In this document: positions 5,510-6,733 of the stretch, piece after piece | How the letters are laid out: each line of letters starts with the position of its first letter | Position numbering within the stretch: the stretch's first letter is position 1 | From: CAINEC01 sp046303115 | GTDB taxonomy: Bacteria > Bacteroidota > Bacteroidia > AKYH767-A > OLB10 | Assembly: GCA_046303115.1 (NCBI GenBank) | Contig: JBKCGZ010000144.1 | Coordinates: forward strand, 1 to 6,733 | Direction: 5' to 3' | Length of the DNA: 6,733 nt | The notes under the pieces: generated by a model | Seen by the model: only the letters and a program-made list of their open reading frames with translations | Told to the model about the DNA's origin: nothing | The model's database searches: none | Program-made: the position numbers and the translations under genes

Positions 5510-6733
5510 ATTCGTTTAATTCAACAATAAAAGTGGTTCCCTTTCCGAGCTCACTTGTTACGCTAATACTTCCACCTAATGTTTCTATCTGTTCTTTGAT
5601 AAGATGTAGTCCAACACCTGTTCCCTCAGCTACATCTTTATGGAATCGCTTGTACAATCCAAAAACTTTGTCTTTGTATTTAACGAGGTCAATTCCGATT
5701 CCGTTGTCTGCAAAGGTAAGTGTAACTGATCTATAATCAAAATCTACTTTGATAGTAATTACACAATTACGGTTATGGTCACGGTATTTTAAGGAATTTG
5801 ATATTAGATTGTAAAAAATACTATGTAAAAAAGAATGAATAGAATTTACTACGATGGACTCATCAATATTACTTTCAATTATTGCATTCGCTTCATCAAT
5901 TTCAAATTTTAAATCAGATTTTACCTCATTTAATATTGCAGCCAGCGATACGCTCGTCATGGATTGATTAATCTCTTCACGAACAGCCAGAATAGAATTT
6001 AAATCTCTTAATATTTCATCAATTCTTTCTGAAGATTCTTTAATGTGTTTTATAATGGAGTTGTTCTTTTCATTATCGCTGCTATCAAAAAAATTGGAAA
6101 GTCCAACTAGGTTTGCAATTGGAGCCCTAAGGTTGTGTGAAACCACATATGAATATTGCATCAACTGCGAATAGTTTTTCTGCAATTTTGAATTGGCCAA
6201 ACGTAATTGTTCCTCACTCCTTTTCGCGGCCATTTCTGATTCTTTGATGGAAGTGATATCAAGTCCGTAACCCAACATCATCTCCAATTCTTTATTCTTA
6301 TTAAAGACTGGATAATATTTTCTTAAAATAAAAACATGCTTCCCGTCTGCTTGAATATGTAAGTCTTCAAAAGACTTAGAGACTCCTGTTCTCGATACTT
6401 CGTTAAAAATAGCATTACGTCGATCAGCAAATTCAGGACTGATATTCTTCATTGTGGCATATTCATAGTCATCTTTACCTATTAACCAGTTCCTAATTTC
6501 AGCATTTGCAATTGCTTGTGGATTGATGAATAAATACTTATGGTTTTTGTCTAGTACAGCAATATCTGTTGGAAGGTTGTTAATGATTTTTTGATAGAAG
6601 TTTTTCAAATCCTCTATTTCAGCTTTTGCCTTTGCCGTTTCCGTAATTTCTTTTAGTTGAATACAAACACCTATAGTTTTTTCATTTGGCTTGTCTAATG
6701 CTGGGTAAAAAGTTGTAGTAAAATACCTAGTTT
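5481..6733 (-). CDS. PAS-domain sensor histidine kinase (N-terminus outside window)
   Basis: The frame is open to the window edge; 416 residues are visible, with no stop upstream of the TTG at 6608, which is therefore internal. In order: the end of one PAS domain (visible 1-28, FYPAL to VCIQLKEIT), a helical linker (about 29-47), a second PAS domain (about 48-160, ending LGYGLDIT), a coiled-coil linker (about 161-190), a HisKA domain with the phospho-accepting His199 in VVSHNLRAP, and a HATPase_c domain. The ATPase part has the N-box with Asn308 and Asn312, the G1 box DNGIGID (342-348), an F-box-like VFGLYKRFH (356-364) and the G2 box GTGVGL (370-375). All catalytic motifs are intact. No membrane segment is visible in this part, so it may be a cytosolic sensor, but the missing N-terminus could change that. 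The PAS ligand cannot be told. It should phosphorylate the overlapping receiver downstream. Confidence 0.95.
   Translation of the reverse strand, partial: TRYFTTTFYPALDKPNEKTIGVCIQLKEITETAKAKAEIEDLKNFYQKIINNLPTDIAVLDKNHKYLFINPQAIANAEIRNWLIGKDDYEYATMKNISPEFADRRNAIFNEVSRTGVSKSFEDLHIQADGKHVFILRKYYPVFNKNKELEMMLGYGLDITSIKESEMAAKRSEEQLRLANSKLQKNYSQLMQYSYVVSHNLRAPIANLVGLSNFFDSSDNEKNNSIIKHIKESSERIDEILRDLNSILAVREEINQSMTSVSLAAILNEVKSDLKFEIDEANAIIESNIDESIVVNSIHSFLHSIFYNLISNSLKYRDHNRNCVITIKVDFDYRSVTLTFADNGIGIDLVKYKDKVFGLYKRFHKDVAEGTGVGLHLIKEQIETLGGSISVTSELGKGTTFIVELNEFEEIENTIN

Noticed and set aside
5533..5736. Open frame on the plus strand opposite the kinase ATPase domain
   Set aside because: It is antisense to the conserved G1 and G2 boxes; its proline/serine/leucine-rich composition is what the reverse of that coding sequence yields.
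6606..6608. TTG as the start of the histidine kinase
   Set aside because: The frame continues without a stop to the window edge and encodes the end of a further PAS domain and a helical linker, so this is an internal leucine.
1..6733. Mobile element, CRISPR array, tRNA/rRNA or phage-defence system
   Set aside because: No transposase, direct-repeat array, cloverleaf-like segment or defence-type domain is visible; nearly all bases are accounted for by the six protein genes and short intergenic gaps.

Overview
The window looks like chromosomal DNA of a Bacteroidota member, probably from the Flavobacteriales. The DNA is AT-rich. Three genes encode secreted proteins with C-terminal sorting domains of the type IX secretion system (T9SS), which is restricted to the Bacteroidota/FCB group. 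Start codons follow A-rich leaders without Shine-Dalgarno sequences. The histidine kinase and receiver sequences have a flavobacterial style (H-box with HNLRAP, receiver beginning with a leucine/isoleucine strand and DDD). A genus cannot be assigned from this alone.

Layout: bases 1-1830 (+) hold the 3' part of a large beta-propeller surface protein with a T9SS domain; its start lies outside the window. Everything else is on the minus strand, read from right to left. A sensor histidine kinase (6733 to 5481, N-terminus outside the window) overlaps by 29 bp a stand-alone receiver protein that must use a non-ATG start (5509 to 5108). After a 134-bp gap comes an Asp-box beta-propeller protein with a T9SS domain (4973 to 3630). 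It is followed 34 bp later by a small signal-peptide protein of unknown function (3595 to 3149). A very strong intrinsic terminator (3099-3130) closes that pair. A secreted SGNH/GDSL-like hydrolase with a PKD domain and a T9SS-type C-terminus (3087 to 1831) begins only 11 bases beyond the hairpin and ends tail-to-tail, with no gap, against the first gene.

Together the window encodes one two-component signalling pair and four exported proteins, three of them probably delivered to the cell surface or medium by T9SS. The propeller and SGNH proteins fit adhesion, matrix or glycan-ester functions, but no substrate can be read from the sequence. There is no sign of mobile elements, CRISPR, rRNA or tRNA, and no clear new multi-gene system. 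The points most worth a second look are the terminator/start arrangement of the hydrolase gene, the TTG-started overlapping receiver gene, the unassigned small exported protein, and the zero-gap convergent stops.
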